Origin: Neonectria sp. B-13
Lineage: Eukaryota; Ascomycota; Sordariomycetes; Hypocreales; Nectriaceae
Reading direction: 5' to 3'
DNA length: 64,000 bases
NCBI GenBank assembly: GCA_002682825.1
Contig: NOKP01000004.1
Span: 927,607-991,606 of the forward strand
Below the pieces are notes generated by a model. It was not told the origin of the DNA. It made no database searches and saw only the letters and a list, made by a program, of their open reading frames with translations. Of this stretch, positions 22,810 through 33,530 are shown piece after piece (the stretch's first letter is position 1; each line of letters starts with the position of its first letter). The translations under genes were made by a program, and so were the position numbers.

Positions 22810-23618
22810 CGTGTTAGTCACGTACAGGTCGTCGTGGAGTTTGCAGTTGGATTGGTGGATGGATATATATACCTTTGTGTTTTTGAATGAAACTTTCTAC
22901 TCTTGAACAAACTGGCTCTAAATTACAAGCTAACCTCAGGTTCATCGGCCATGCTAGAGATATCAACGCACATTTATGACATTAAATTGCCCTACTCAGA
23001 CACTTTACCAGGTCTTACTCTTAATTCGATACATAGACTAGTCATTATAGACCTTATATATCCCATTGACTCTATTTGTGTTTTGCTACATCATATATGT
23101 TTGAGGAGTGTCCCAAAATATAGTAATCTATTCGCATATTCCTCCCCACATATGCTCACATGCTCTACGAACGCTTCTCAGGGCAAAAAGATGTGCTCGG
23201 CCTTTCGTTCATCTTGTTGAGGGTTTTTACTGTATTATTACTATCTTGAGGAATTGTCCTGTCTATTACTTAACGGACAATGAGATATACTAGGCCACCT
23301 AAATACATAGGAATGGGGCAATTTTACGACCTAGTTCCTCATAACGCCCCATCCAATAGATACCACAAAGAATCCCAACCACCTAGCAAATCAACAGCAT
23401 AAGACTCATGACATTATCTAGGCAAGCCCGATAGCGTGATGTTGTAGCAAATATTGGAATATGTTATCCTTTGAACAGGGTTTGTGTCAAGAAAACTGTA
23501 AAGATCATATTGTGATCCCCTCCAAGCCATAAGTCACAACCAAACTCCAGCTGCCAACGCGTTGAGGGACTGAAGATAGGTCGGTCAAGCTAATGAAGAA
23601 AAAAGGTTGGAGTCCAAC

Positions 23619-23806
23619 AGGCTTTAAAGCTGTCGACAAGTTCGGACCGGAGGGACGGGGGGTTCGAGCAGCCCGAAGCCGGAATTATTAGGGCCGGAAG
23701 CCGCAGCCACCAAGGACTTGAAGGCGTCGATAAGATCGGAGCGGCTGGTGGAAGGGTGCTGGAGCAACCGGAAACCACAGTCTCCAGGGCAGGGGGCCAG
23801 AGCAAT
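23619..23806. repeat. Imperfect tandem duplication, period 94 bp
   Basis: Unit 1 starts AGGCTTTAAAGCTGTCGACA at 23619 and unit 2 starts AGGACTTGAAGGCGTCGATA at 23713. They stay alignable along most of their length with many substitutions. Read on the minus strand, both encode a similar block (GF-x-LL-x-x-P ... RS-D/E-L-I/V-D-x-FK), but in different frames. Confidence 0.55.
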
Positions 23807-25766
23807 CATCCTCTTAATCGCATTTGCAACTGTCTAGGGTATTTCGTTTGGAATGAGGGACTTCGCAAAGACAATCACTCCGTACTAGGATTGGACTTGA
23901 AAAACATTGAGAACTACGTAAAATTAGAAAGTGTCTATTTCTATTCCGTAGCGTGAAAGACAGATCTAGGTAGGTTGTTGCACGTAGGAAATGTCTAAAT
24001 GAGATGCTGACTTGCAATGAAGGATGCGCTAACAACTGAGTTTCGTTTTTGGTTGAAAACTAAGCCCACGCCGATCAGTAGAATTTCATAGTTTTCGCCC
24101 GAATGAACAAGTAGTTTCTTGGAAGAAAAGTGTCATTCTTCATCCAATTGCTTCCAGTGTCAGCGGACTCCTAGGACAGGACGCCAAAACAACGAAACAA
24201 TCAAACTTTCTTCCATATCCACCCGCCCGGGATTTAATTTACAATCACCTGCCTCCTAGACCCGCTGGTTTGGAACATACCACCCTCAGGGTTGATCGGC
24301 AGGGAGCCAGGGCCACCGACGCACTGACGCTGCTCCCACGAACTGACACTTACAGACGCATGGACTATCATTCATTGACAATACTTTCACGTTGCGTATC
24401 TTGCACGAGACTGCGAACTATATAGGTTTTGATGCCCCACCTTTGCCAACTCCTGACGGCTTATTTAGGCTATTCGTCTCCCAGCATACGGTTGATTACA
24501 ACAGCAAATTCTATTCATTTCCTAGAGCTTCTCCTCCGGAACGCCAATGTCAGTCCATGCTAGGCCTGTGACCCAGTTGAGCGGGGCAAGGCGCTTCGAG
24601 TTGCCGTTGGTGCACCTTGTTCGGACGACGACGATCCTGAAAGCCGCGGTTGTTATTTTGTCAAGGTTGCCATTGCCGGAACCAAGAACCAAGGACCACG
24701 GACTAATAAGACCAAGTCAGGGTTGCAACCAAACACCGTGCCAACCACAACGTCGCCCGGCCGCAAGGTTCACGAGAAACACCGGCCTCGTCCCATCCCA
24801 CTGGGCCGTCACGACACTGTCAGAAGGCAATCGGGGGCTAAATGACCGTGCCGAAGCCCTTACATCGGACCACAGCGGACTCGACGCCCTCGAGCATGAA
24901 TGATGAAGAGCACCCGAAAAGCTGTCGACGCCAGCCCGGCCGCAATAGAGCCACAACAGGGCCGAATACTCCAGCGGGGGAACGGCGCATTCGCTGGATT
25001 GAGTGAGTGCTCGTGAGTGTCTTTCTGAGTTCTTTAGTGTCTTCTCCCACATCTCCCACATCCCTCCTCCCACTTCTCCCCTCCCCAGATCCACTCGGCA
25101 GATGGAATCCATCACGGGGGCGTTAAACTGACTCTTTGACCGCTGGGAAAATGTCGGCAGCTCGGTTCTTCAGCGGCCGTATTTGAGTAGTGGAGCCCCG
25201 GGTGCCCCGCGATCGACTTCCCCGGCTCCATGATATCATGAAAAACCACTCCACCCTCTCGCATTCATTTCGTGAGTTACCATCCACGGCAAAACTCCGT
25301 TTATACGGCCCTGGCAAGTCAGCTGTGCCCTCAACCATGTCCTCGGCCTCGTCATGGGAGATGCAGCTAGGCGTTGTCTTCGGAGAATTGCCCGGGGTTG
25401 TTCGCTATCAGGGATGTTTGCCGGCCGGATGCCGCCAATGTGCTAAGAACCCACGTTGTTTAGCATCGCCTGTGGCATTGGCATCATACCATTAAGCTAT
25501 CCTTGTCCCCCATGTTCTCCGCAATAATCCCCGCAAAAACCGGTTCCAACTCGACCTGGATGCTGGGCCGTGGTTATGGAGACGGGAATCATGTGTAGTT
25601 AGCTCCGACGAGCTGCGGGACCAAGCTCCGTCAACCATCACGAGAACCGGCATGACGCAACGAAATTTGGAGCCGCGCATGATTGCCGAACGTTATTGCC
25701 GTTCTGAATTGAAAGTTAAGAGTCGGTATTGGGGGATCGTATTGTAGGATCTCAAGTTAAAAAATG

Positions 25767-25774
25767 TATAAAAG
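25767..25774 (+). promoter_or_regulatory. TATA box of the GH3 beta-glucosidase gene
   Basis: TATAAAAG, about 80 bp before the chosen ATG. It overlaps an upstream in-frame ATG, which argues against using that ATG as the start. Confidence 0.6.
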
Positions 25775-25850
25775 CCTCCGAGGAGACGCCAATTGCAGAT
25801 TCAATGCACAGCTCCAGCCTACGCCCAGCTTCCTCGAGCCTCAAGTCACC

Positions 25851-28353
25851 ATGGCCTCCGTTCGATCTCTATTAGTTTCAGGACTGCTTGCAGCCTCCAC
25901 TGTCAATGCCCAGGCATATGACTCTGGTAGTCGAGATGAGACCGCGTTCAGCTATGTTCAACCCCTGAACACCACCATCTTCGGACCCTATGGGCACTCG
26001 CCCGCTGTCCTACCATCCCGTATGTCTGCCTACCAGTTTTTGCATCAGAAGAGTCGTGAACTAATCCCCTGGTGTAGCCAATGCCACCGGCACTAACTGG
26101 GAGGCCGCCTTTGAGAAGGCCAAGCAGTTCGTCGCTCTGCTGACCCTCAACGAAAAGGCCGACATGGTCACCGGCACACCGGGTCCTTGCGTGGGCAACA
26201 TCGTTGCCATCCCTCGCCTTGGCTTCGGCGGTCTCTGTCTCCATGACGGACCGCTGTCTATCCGCGTAGCAGACTACGCGAGTGTCTTCTCCGCCGGTGT
26301 CTCCGCCGCATCGTCGTGGGACAAGGACATCCTCTATGAACGAGGCTATGCCATTGGCCAGGAGTTCAAGGCCAAGGGCGCTCATGTCGCGCTCTCGCCC
26401 GTTGCCGGTCCTCTTGGTCGCTCCGCCTACTCGGGCCGCAACTGGGAGGGGTTCTCCCCAGACCCTTACCTGACTGGTGTTGCCATGGAGCGAACCATCC
26501 GCGGCCACCAAGACGCCGGTGTCCAGGCCACTGCTAAGCACTTCATCGGCAACGAGCAGGAGACTCAGCGCAACCCGACCTACGACGCCAACGGCACCGT
26601 CACCGATGTCATCCAGGAGGCCCTCTCGGCCAACATCGACGACCGCACCATGCACGAGCTGTACCTGTGGCCCTTCGCCAACGCCGTCAAGGCCAACTGC
26701 GCCAGCTTCATGTGTTCCTACCAGAGACTCAACGGCTCGTACGCCTGTGAGAACTCCAAGGCTCTCAACGGCCTGCTGAAGGAGGAGCTCGGCTTCCAGG
26801 GCTACGTCATGTCCGACTGGGGCGGCACCCACTCCGGCCTTGCGTCTATCGAGGGCGGCTTGGACATGAACATGCCCGGCGGCATTGGCACGTACGGCAC
26901 CTACTTCAAGGCCGGCTCGTTCTTCGGCAAGAATGTGACCCGTGCCGTCAACAACGGAACGCTCGAAGTGTCTCGCCTCGATGACATGATCGTCCGCATC
27001 ATGACCCCCTACTACTGGCTTAACCAGGACCAGGGCTTCCCCACCGTCGACCCTTCCTCGGCCGATCTCAATACCTTCTCGCCCCGTTCCACCTGGCTGC
27101 GCGAGTTCAACCTGACCGGGGAGTCGAGCCGCGACGTCCGCGGAGACCACGGCGACCTGATCCGCAAGCACGGTGCCCAGGCGACAATCCTGCTCAAGAA
27201 CAAGAACAACGCCCTCCCTCTCAAGGCCCCCAAGTCCATTGGAGTGTTCGGCAACGACGCCGGCGACGATGTGCTGGGCTTCTACAACCAGGTCGACTTC
27301 GAGTACGGCACTCTCACGGCTGGTGGTGGTTCTGGCACTGGTCGCTTGACCTATCTCATCTCTCCCCTCGCTGCTATCAATGCTCGGGCCAAGCAGGACG
27401 GAGCCCTTGTCCAGCAGTGGCTGAACAACACGCTCATTGCTACCACAGACGTCACTACTCTCTGGGTGCCCACCCCTCCCGAGGTCTGCATCGTCTTCCT
27501 TAAGACGTGGGCCGAGGAGGCCGCCGACCGCGAACACTTGAGCGTCGACTGGGACGGCGACGATGTCGTCGAGTCCGTTGCCAGCAGGTGCAATAACACC
27601 ATCGTGGTCACTCACTCCTCCGGAATCAACACGCTGCCCTGGGCCGACCACGTCAACGTCACTGCCATTGTCGTTGCCCACTACCCCGGACAGGAGAGCG
27701 GCAACTCCATCGTCGATATCCTTTATGGCGACGTCAACCCCTCCGGAAAGCTCCCGTACACCATCGCCTACAACGGCTCCGACTACAACGCGCCCCCAAC
27801 CACGGCCGTCAACACAACAGGCGTGTACGACTGGCAGTCGTGGTTCGACGAGAAGCTGGAGATCGACTACCGTTACTTCGATGCCAACGACATCGACGTG
27901 CGCTACGAATTCGGCTTCGGTCTGTCCTACTCCACCTTCAAGCTGTCCGACATTACCGCCGAGCCCCTCGTCGAGAACATCACCTCCAAGCCCGAGGAAC
28001 AGCCCGTGCAGCCTGGCGGCAACCCCGCGCTCTGGGAGAGCGTGTACAACGTCACCGTCTCCCTGACAAACAGCGGAAAGGTGTACGGCGCCACCGTTCC
28101 CCAGCTCTACGTCAGCTTCCCTGACAGCGCCCCCGCCGGCACGCCGCCCAAGCAGCTCCGAGGATTCGAGAAGGTTTGGCTGCAGGCGGGCGAGTCCCAG
28201 ACTGTTGGGTTTGAGTTGATGCGCAGAGATCTCAGCTACTGGGATGTTGTGTCGCAGCAGTGGGAGATCCCCACTGGCGAGTTTGTCGTCAGTGTCGGCT
28301 TTAGCAGCAGGGATCTCAAGGAGGTTATTAAGATTACCCCTGTGGAGGTTTAA
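25851..28353 (+). CDS. Secreted beta-glucosidase, GH3
   Basis: 814-residue secreted glycoside hydrolase family 3 enzyme that releases glucose from cellobiose or other beta-glucosides. Exons 25851-26019 and 26078-28353 are joined across a 58-nt GT-AG intron. The signal peptide (about residues 1-19) ends VNAQA. The N-terminal barrel contains KHFIGNEQE and the nucleophile Asp303 in GYVMSDWGG. The middle alpha/beta sandwich ends near PSGKLPYT. A C-terminal fibronectin-III-like domain runs from about residue 690 (VYNVTVSLTNSGKVYGATVPQLY...). Many Asn-x-Ser/Thr sites fit an extracellular glycoprotein. The start at 25851 (CACCATGG) is used because the upstream ATG overlaps the TATA box. Codon use is strongly GC-ending, as in highly expressed secreted enzymes. 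It converges on the glucosylceramide synthase gene. Confidence 0.96.
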
Positions 28354-28480
28354 GGACGAGGGTTGATGATAATGATGATGATGAAGTGAAGTTTAGAACC
28401 ATTGTTGTGGCATTGTACATATCAGAATTCTGTTACATATCATGCTCTATCGTATTCAGTAATCTGTGTCGTGATGTCGT

Positions 28481-30134
28481 CTAATCGACTCGGTGTTTGT
28501 TCCGTGAAGATGCTCTCTCAAGCTCAGGGGTATGCATACTCCGGCTTCTTTGTGTTTCCGTCACCTCGTAGACTGTAGCATCGAGGCGCACCCGGAACGA
28601 TTTACCACGCCAATGCACCGTTCTCCCAAGTACAACTGCCCAAACCCAGATGGGCAGGGCAAGAGCTTCTCGGCCAAGCCAAGCAGGGAGCCACTCTATG
28701 AACGGCCGTGCTGGAATTCCGCCTCGGTTCGAGGCCCCCTTGGCGAAATACGGCGTGTTGGTGTCGGTCAGCATTGTGAGGCCGCTGTGCAGACGACGGA
28801 ACATGGTCCAGTCTCCCAGCATCCACGTCGTCACGCAAAGGAGCCAGATGAGCCCCATGGCGCTCCAAGTTTGGGGCACCCCCAAGTTCTGATTGAAGAA
28901 GGGCAGTGTGGTGACGGCAAAAGAAAAGTAGGCGCAGCACAGGAAAGATTCCACGCCAGGCTCGACGAGAGTTGCCGCCATGACGGTGAACTTTCGAGCC
29001 CTGAGCCATCGGGCGCGTCGAGCTGCATAAGCGACGACAGACATGCCTGACATGGGCTGGAAAACGAGGTCTCCCCATATAATCCCGTGATTACGGTAAC
29101 CAGCAATCTTGGACTGCCAGAACAGCTCGCCTATCAAGTGGTCCTCACAAATGTTGTGCGAGAAGAAATCCACGCCAAGAGGTCGGTTCTTGTTCTTAGG
29201 CAAATTCGGGTTCTCAGCGGGGTTCGTGATCTGGTCCAACTGAGATTTCCTGAACATGTTGCTCTTCCCCACGATGCAGGGAGCAATACCGACTGCGTTG
29301 ATAGCTCCGTAGAATTTGGCATGGGTGGTCGACATGAACATTTCATCGAGGCGTCCACCACCGTGAGACCAAACTTTAGCAAGGATCCCCGACTCGGTGA
29401 GCGTAGGATCCGAGGCCAGGCGTTCTTCAGAACTAGACGTCAACAGAGCTTCGCTATCACCAGATGGCGGAGAAGCAAAATTAGTCAAGTCAACAACAAC
29501 CGGCATCTGATGGACGAATTTGTACGGGCGAGCTGTGCTTCCCCCCACCCGGTAGCCCATCAGCTTGTCCACCATACGGCCCAAAATACCGCTGGCGACC
29601 CAGACGTTGCAGTCTGCGATCCAGATAATATCCCCTTTGGCTTCTCGGTATGCTCTGCTGATGTTGCGGATCTTGGGGTTCGGGCCAAGGCTGTCCGCGT
29701 CGCCGTTCTCGCCGTGGAGGACGGGGTCTTCGGACTCGACGAGGACACGAGCGTCAAAGGCAGGGAAGTCCTCAATAATCTTCTGTAAAATCGGATACGC
29801 AGAGTCGCTCCGGTCGTCAACGCAAAGGCGGATAGATAGCTTGTCGACAGGGTAGTCCAGGAGGAAGGACGAGGCAATGCATTTGTAGAGCTGGGGCTCG
29901 ACGCCCTTGACCGGTCGAATTATCGTCACATGAGGAGCGTTCTGTCGGAGACTGGGGGATATGGGAGGAGGGAGTGGGTGCTTGAAGTTTCGCAAGCTGC
30001 TTCACGTCAGAGAAATGCTGGCGCACAGGGCGGAGGGCAACGCACATGGCACGAATGCCGATACTCTCGATCAGGACGACGATGAGGCTCCAGGTGAGGC
30101 AAACGCAAGCGACAGTTTCGGTGAATGTAGCCAT
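28481..30134 (-). CDS. Ceramide glucosyltransferase (glucosylceramide synthase, GT21)
   Basis: 534-residue Golgi/ER membrane enzyme transferring glucose from UDP-glucose to ceramide. Exon 1, 30134-30046, encodes the N-terminal membrane anchor (VACVCLTWSLIVVLIESIGIR). A 49-nt intron (29997-30045, GTGCGT donor, CTCTGAC branch) precedes exon 2, 29996-28481. The joined frame reads GIRAILRNFKHPL and then HVTIIRPVKG. GT21 signatures are present: CVDDRSDSAYP (D1), IADCNVWV (D2), and the RRARW form of the (Q/R)xxRW motif. Two or three hydrophobic segments follow in the C-terminal third. The product is a fungal membrane sphingolipid linked to growth and to sensitivity to plant defensins. Longer N-terminal frames exist, but this ATG gives the expected anchor. 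Confidence 0.92.
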
Positions 30135-31321
30135 AGCTATGGTTTCAGGGCGAGCATGTCTCCCTCCTCGGTTGTAACGACAGAGAGAAACAGGAGCAGA
30201 GGCAGAAGCAGAAGCGACAGGAACAGCGGCAAACAGGCGCACACAGGCTCAAGAGTGGAAATTGAAACGTGTGATCGTGGAGTTGTCGATGCAGAGGCGG
30301 GAGGGAAAGTGGGTGGATGACACTAAAAAAAAGGTACCTATGGTAGACAGGGCGGGACAGCTAACAGAGCGGCCCGAGTTTGTCCAGACTCCCAGAGGCT
30401 GACGAGGGTCCAATTGGCGCAGATGCAGCTAACAGCGTGGCCTGGCAAACCTGGGCAATGTCAATCCCTCGCCCAAGAGACGGCCGAGAATCACCGCCGC
30501 ATGTTGGTCCGCACATAGGTCCGCCCTACGAAGGCTGCTTCTCGTCCTGTCGGGTCTACTCTCGGGAGAGTCGGAAAGACGGTGGGAGCCGGCCCCGCTA
30601 GACGTCACTGTCAGCGTCTCGTCAGTGGCCGGCCCCTCTGGAAGCCTGAAAGTCTGTAGCCCTGTGCCCCTTGTGCCCTGTGTCCGTCCGTGCCTGAAAA
30701 TCCGTGGCCTGAACTCCCGACCGTCGCTGACGCCTTGCGCATGAGGCAGCAAAGTGGGGAGCTCCAATTCAAGAAAAATTTCGGTGCTAAGAATCCGGCT
30801 TTTCTTCTCTTTCATCATCCTTCAACTGCACATCACAGTCAATCCAACTCCTCGACTTGGCCTCCCCGTCAAGCGACTGCCACTGTTCCCGTAAAGGACA
30901 AACAGTGTGCCGTTGTGAATGGCCACGAGGACTGATTTTTCTCCAGCATTGTGCCTGGACCATGTCCTAGACATGTAGGTACCCTCTCATTTTTCTCGCT
31001 CTTGTTCTTGCGGCACTTTGACTTTGCACCAACCTCGTCACGGTTGCGCAAAGCAAGGCTTGCTCATGGGCTTGTTTCCCCCAAGTCTCGCATGCCTCCC
31101 CCAATTCAACCCCGGGAAGTCCCAATACCCCCTCGTTACAGTGATGACACTTTTATGGCGCTTAGAGAACCCATTCAGTTGGACCTCGATGAGCGCCTGA
31201 TTTATAGACTACAACGGTATCTGATGTAACAACGACAACCCAATTCATCATAAACTGCACACATAAATGTGAGAGCATTGCTGACGAGTTCACGTCTAGA
31301 CCAAGATGACCCCAGCGAGAA
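30135..31321. other. Divergent promoter region, glucosylceramide synthase / SEN2
   Basis: 1.2 kb shared upstream region. It has an A-rich run near 30325-30333 and several open frames on both strands without protein-like composition. No RNA gene seen. Confidence 0.45.
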
Positions 31322-32941
31322 ATGGCTGAGAATCAACCATCTACCACAGAGCCTGGAGCATCCACTCCCGCAAACGCTGCTCAGCCACGGCCACCTCAGC
31401 AGCGAGGGCCTCCACTCCATCAGATTTACGCTCTGCCAGTGCCGATCCGGACATTCCCCCTGCCCGCGTTCTTCCCGAACAACCCCATATCCCTCCTTCA
31501 TGTCGCGTACGCATGGCTAGGCCAGCTCTGGTCGCCGCCCCCGAAGGAACCCTCCTTGGTCCATCAGGGTGCTTGGTCGTCTGCAACAAGTTCTGTCCAC
31601 ATCACTGATGACAAGGCCATTCGTGCCTTGTGGGAGCAAGGCTTCTATGGAAAGGGCAATCTAAGTCGAAGTGAGCCCAATTGGCTGAAGCGAGAGCAAG
31701 TTCGGCGAGGACTTGAAGAGGCACACGTCAGTGAGATCCTGACGGTTCAAAGACGCCAGGAGCGCATCCGAGCCAAATGGGAGCGGGCTCGTCTTGAGCA
31801 GGAGGTCATTCAGCAAACGAGATTGGATGAGGCCCGGGAGGCTGAGGCTATCGAGGCCGAAGCTCAAGCTAAGCTGAAGACGCTGAACACGTCGAGGGAG
31901 CCGGCTTCCCGGTCAGCCCCAGATCCACCAGTCAGCCCCGAGAAGCTGCTGGCTTTGCCAAATTCATTGGCAGACCTCGTGCCTGCCAAGGATCTTGATG
32001 TGTTCCCACTCCTCTCCAATGGGACTGGCACACCCCGAGCTTGGCCCGACCAAACCCCGGATCCAAATGGGACTAAGGCCTCGCCTCCCATGTTGGCTGA
32101 AAATGGTCACGTGAGTGACCTCAATGTCTCTTCTTCGGACGAGACAAAGCCAATGAAGCGACGCAAAAGCGTCCGCTTCTCTCCCGAAATCAAGTCAACG
32201 ACCTTTCAGTTGTCTGATCCCCCCAGTCCCATTCACTCTATCGCAAACCTCAAGACCGATGAGGCGCCAAATCTCAATGGCGAATTGTTGGAAACCCTGA
32301 ACGGAGTTGTTCCTGAATCGGATGAGAAGACACCCGTTGAGAGCCAGCAAGTCGTGCTGGTTGACAAGGAGCACCTGCAATTGATGCCAGAGGAAGCATT
32401 CTTCCTTAGCTTTGGCTTGGGGGTTTTGACAGTGACTGATCCCGCCTCTGGAAAACCCCTGTCCTCAATGGAGCTTCTTACCAGGTTTCGGCAACACTCC
32501 TACTTCCCGCCCCGACTTGAGCCGGAAGAACCCGCGCTTCAACCCGACGACAAGTTCTTGTTACATTACTCGGTGTATCATCACTTCAGATCATTGGGTT
32601 GGGTGCCGCGTGGTGGCATCAAGTTTGGCGTCGATTGGCTTCTGTATACCCGAGGCCCTGTGTTTGATCACGCTGAATTCGGCCTCATCGTGATCCCATC
32701 GTACTCGGACCCCTTGTGGAAAGAATCAAACAAGCAGAACGAGGACAAGTCATGGCAATGGCTCCACGCAACAATTCGTGTTCTGTCTCACGTCACCAAA
32801 AGCTTGGTACTGGTTTACGTGGACGTGCCACCACCATCAAAGTTTGACGAAGCGTTGGAAAGCGGGATTGCCAATGCATTGGAACTGTACAAAGTTAGAG
32901 AGGTTTTGGTTAAGCGATGGTCGAGCAACCGGAACAGGTAG
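31322..32941 (+). CDS. SEN2: tRNA-splicing endonuclease catalytic subunit Sen2
   Basis: Intronless 539-residue endonuclease subunit that cuts the 5' splice site of intron-containing pre-tRNAs within the Sen2-Sen15-Sen34-Sen54 complex. The N-terminal half has a conserved segment (PIRTFPLPAFFPNNPISL), a charged coiled-coil-like helix (about residues 150-195) and a disordered linker. The C-terminal endonuclease domain has the triad Tyr442 (GVDWLLYTRGP), His450 (FDHAEF) and Lys493 (TKSLVLVYV). The RxGIKFG strand (VPRGGIKFG) precedes the Tyr. The tRNA-Glu in this same window carries an intron of the kind this enzyme removes. Confidence 0.93.
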   Translation: MAENQPSTTEPGASTPANAAQPRPPQQRGPPLHQIYALPVPIRTFPLPAFFPNNPISLLHVAYAWLGQLWSPPPKEPSLVHQGAWSSATSSVHITDDKAIRALWEQGFYGKGNLSRSEPNWLKREQVRRGLEEAHVSEILTVQRRQERIRAKWERARLEQEVIQQTRLDEAREAEAIEAEAQAKLKTLNTSREPASRSAPDPPVSPEKLLALPNSLADLVPAKDLDVFPLLSNGTGTPRAWPDQTPDPNGTKASPPMLAENGHVSDLNVSSSDETKPMKRRKSVRFSPEIKSTTFQLSDPPSPIHSIANLKTDEAPNLNGELLETLNGVVPESDEKTPVESQQVVLVDKEHLQLMPEEAFFLSFGLGVLTVTDPASGKPLSSMELLTRFRQHSYFPPRLEPEEPALQPDDKFLLHYSVYHHFRSLGWVPRGGIKFGVDWLLYTRGPVFDHAEFGLIVIPSYSDPLWKESNKQNEDKSWQWLHATIRVLSHVTKSLVLVYVDVPPPSKFDEALESGIANALELYKVREVLVKRWSSNRNR

Positions 32942-33501
32942 CAGAGTTGCTACGAAACGCAGACCTGCCCTATGTATGAATGAATGTACACGACTACCTA
33001 TTGGAAATGAATCACTAGACCACAATGGATACAGGAACAGACAGCCCATGGATGTTTGCAGTGAGTGGTTTTTTTTTAGACTTGATGCCGACTTGTTCCC
33101 GTCGATAGTATCTTCAGGACCGCTGTCAGCATGGCTCGGCAATTGGTTCCGGGTTTCCCCTTCTCACATGCATTGTCCAATGGTCATGGCGGACATGCCC
33201 AACAACTTCTCGTCCATCCAAGATCCTACGCCGGCCCAAGCCATCATCACGGCTTCGATCAAGGCTACTCACGGGTCCAGACAAGGCGGGGTCGGCCTAA
33301 CAACCCCACATGGAGAGCTATGCATCCCTTTCGGCCGAGGTACATGGTATAGCTCCATCTCTCGTTCGATCGAGTTGATGCCTGCGCTGTCTTTCCACAT
33401 ACTCTTTCTCTTCCACAACTCCCGGAGCAACGTGGGATCGTCATCCGTAACTGCCAGCTCTGGGAAGTCAATCTGAGGTAGACCTTGTAACTGTTCCCGC
33501 C
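32942..33501. other. Intergenic region with a coding-like minus-strand frame
   Basis: The only notable content is an open frame on the minus strand (about 33268-33530) that reads like a real protein but has no ATG of its own; see the separate entry. Confidence 0.4.
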
Positions 33502-33530
33502 ATGTTTTCTCACAGTCGGCTGCTGGCCCG
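33268..33530 (-). other. Possible exon or relic of a small unrecognised gene
   Basis: The minus-strand frame encodes a charged, protein-like segment including LRELWKRKSMWKD, EREMELYHVPRPKGM and GVVRPTPPCLDP. At its 3' end the stop overlaps a good donor (CC/GTGAGT), so it may continue into another exon; a possible acceptor lies near 33220. No ATG precedes it before an in-frame TAA near 33560, so the start would need an upstream exon that overlaps the dioxygenase gene on the opposite strand. I do not recognise the family. It may be a real small gene, a decayed one, or chance. Confidence 0.3.

Larger units (their letters stand above)
22810..25850. other. 3-kb gene-free stretch upstream of the beta-glucosidase gene
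   Basis: No convincing gene. It contains an AT-rich part (about 22860-23560), an imperfect 94-bp tandem duplication (23619-23806), a GGCTAAA at 24836-24842 about 1 kb upstream of the beta-glucosidase, and CT-rich leader-like sequence around 25040-25090. Confidence 0.5.

Noticed and set aside
24547..25115. Overlapping open frames of 118 (+) and 132 (-) codons
   Set aside because: Both lack protein-like composition and overlap on opposite strands in what looks like promoter DNA of the beta-glucosidase; no domain or splice context.
25764..25850. Upstream in-frame ATG for the GH3 enzyme
   Set aside because: It overlaps the TATA box (TATAAAAG) and would bury the signal peptide behind 29 residues.
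25948..27681. 577-codon open frame antisense to the beta-glucosidase
   Set aside because: Caused by strong codon bias of the sense gene; valine- and glycine-rich shadow with no domain and no independent start.
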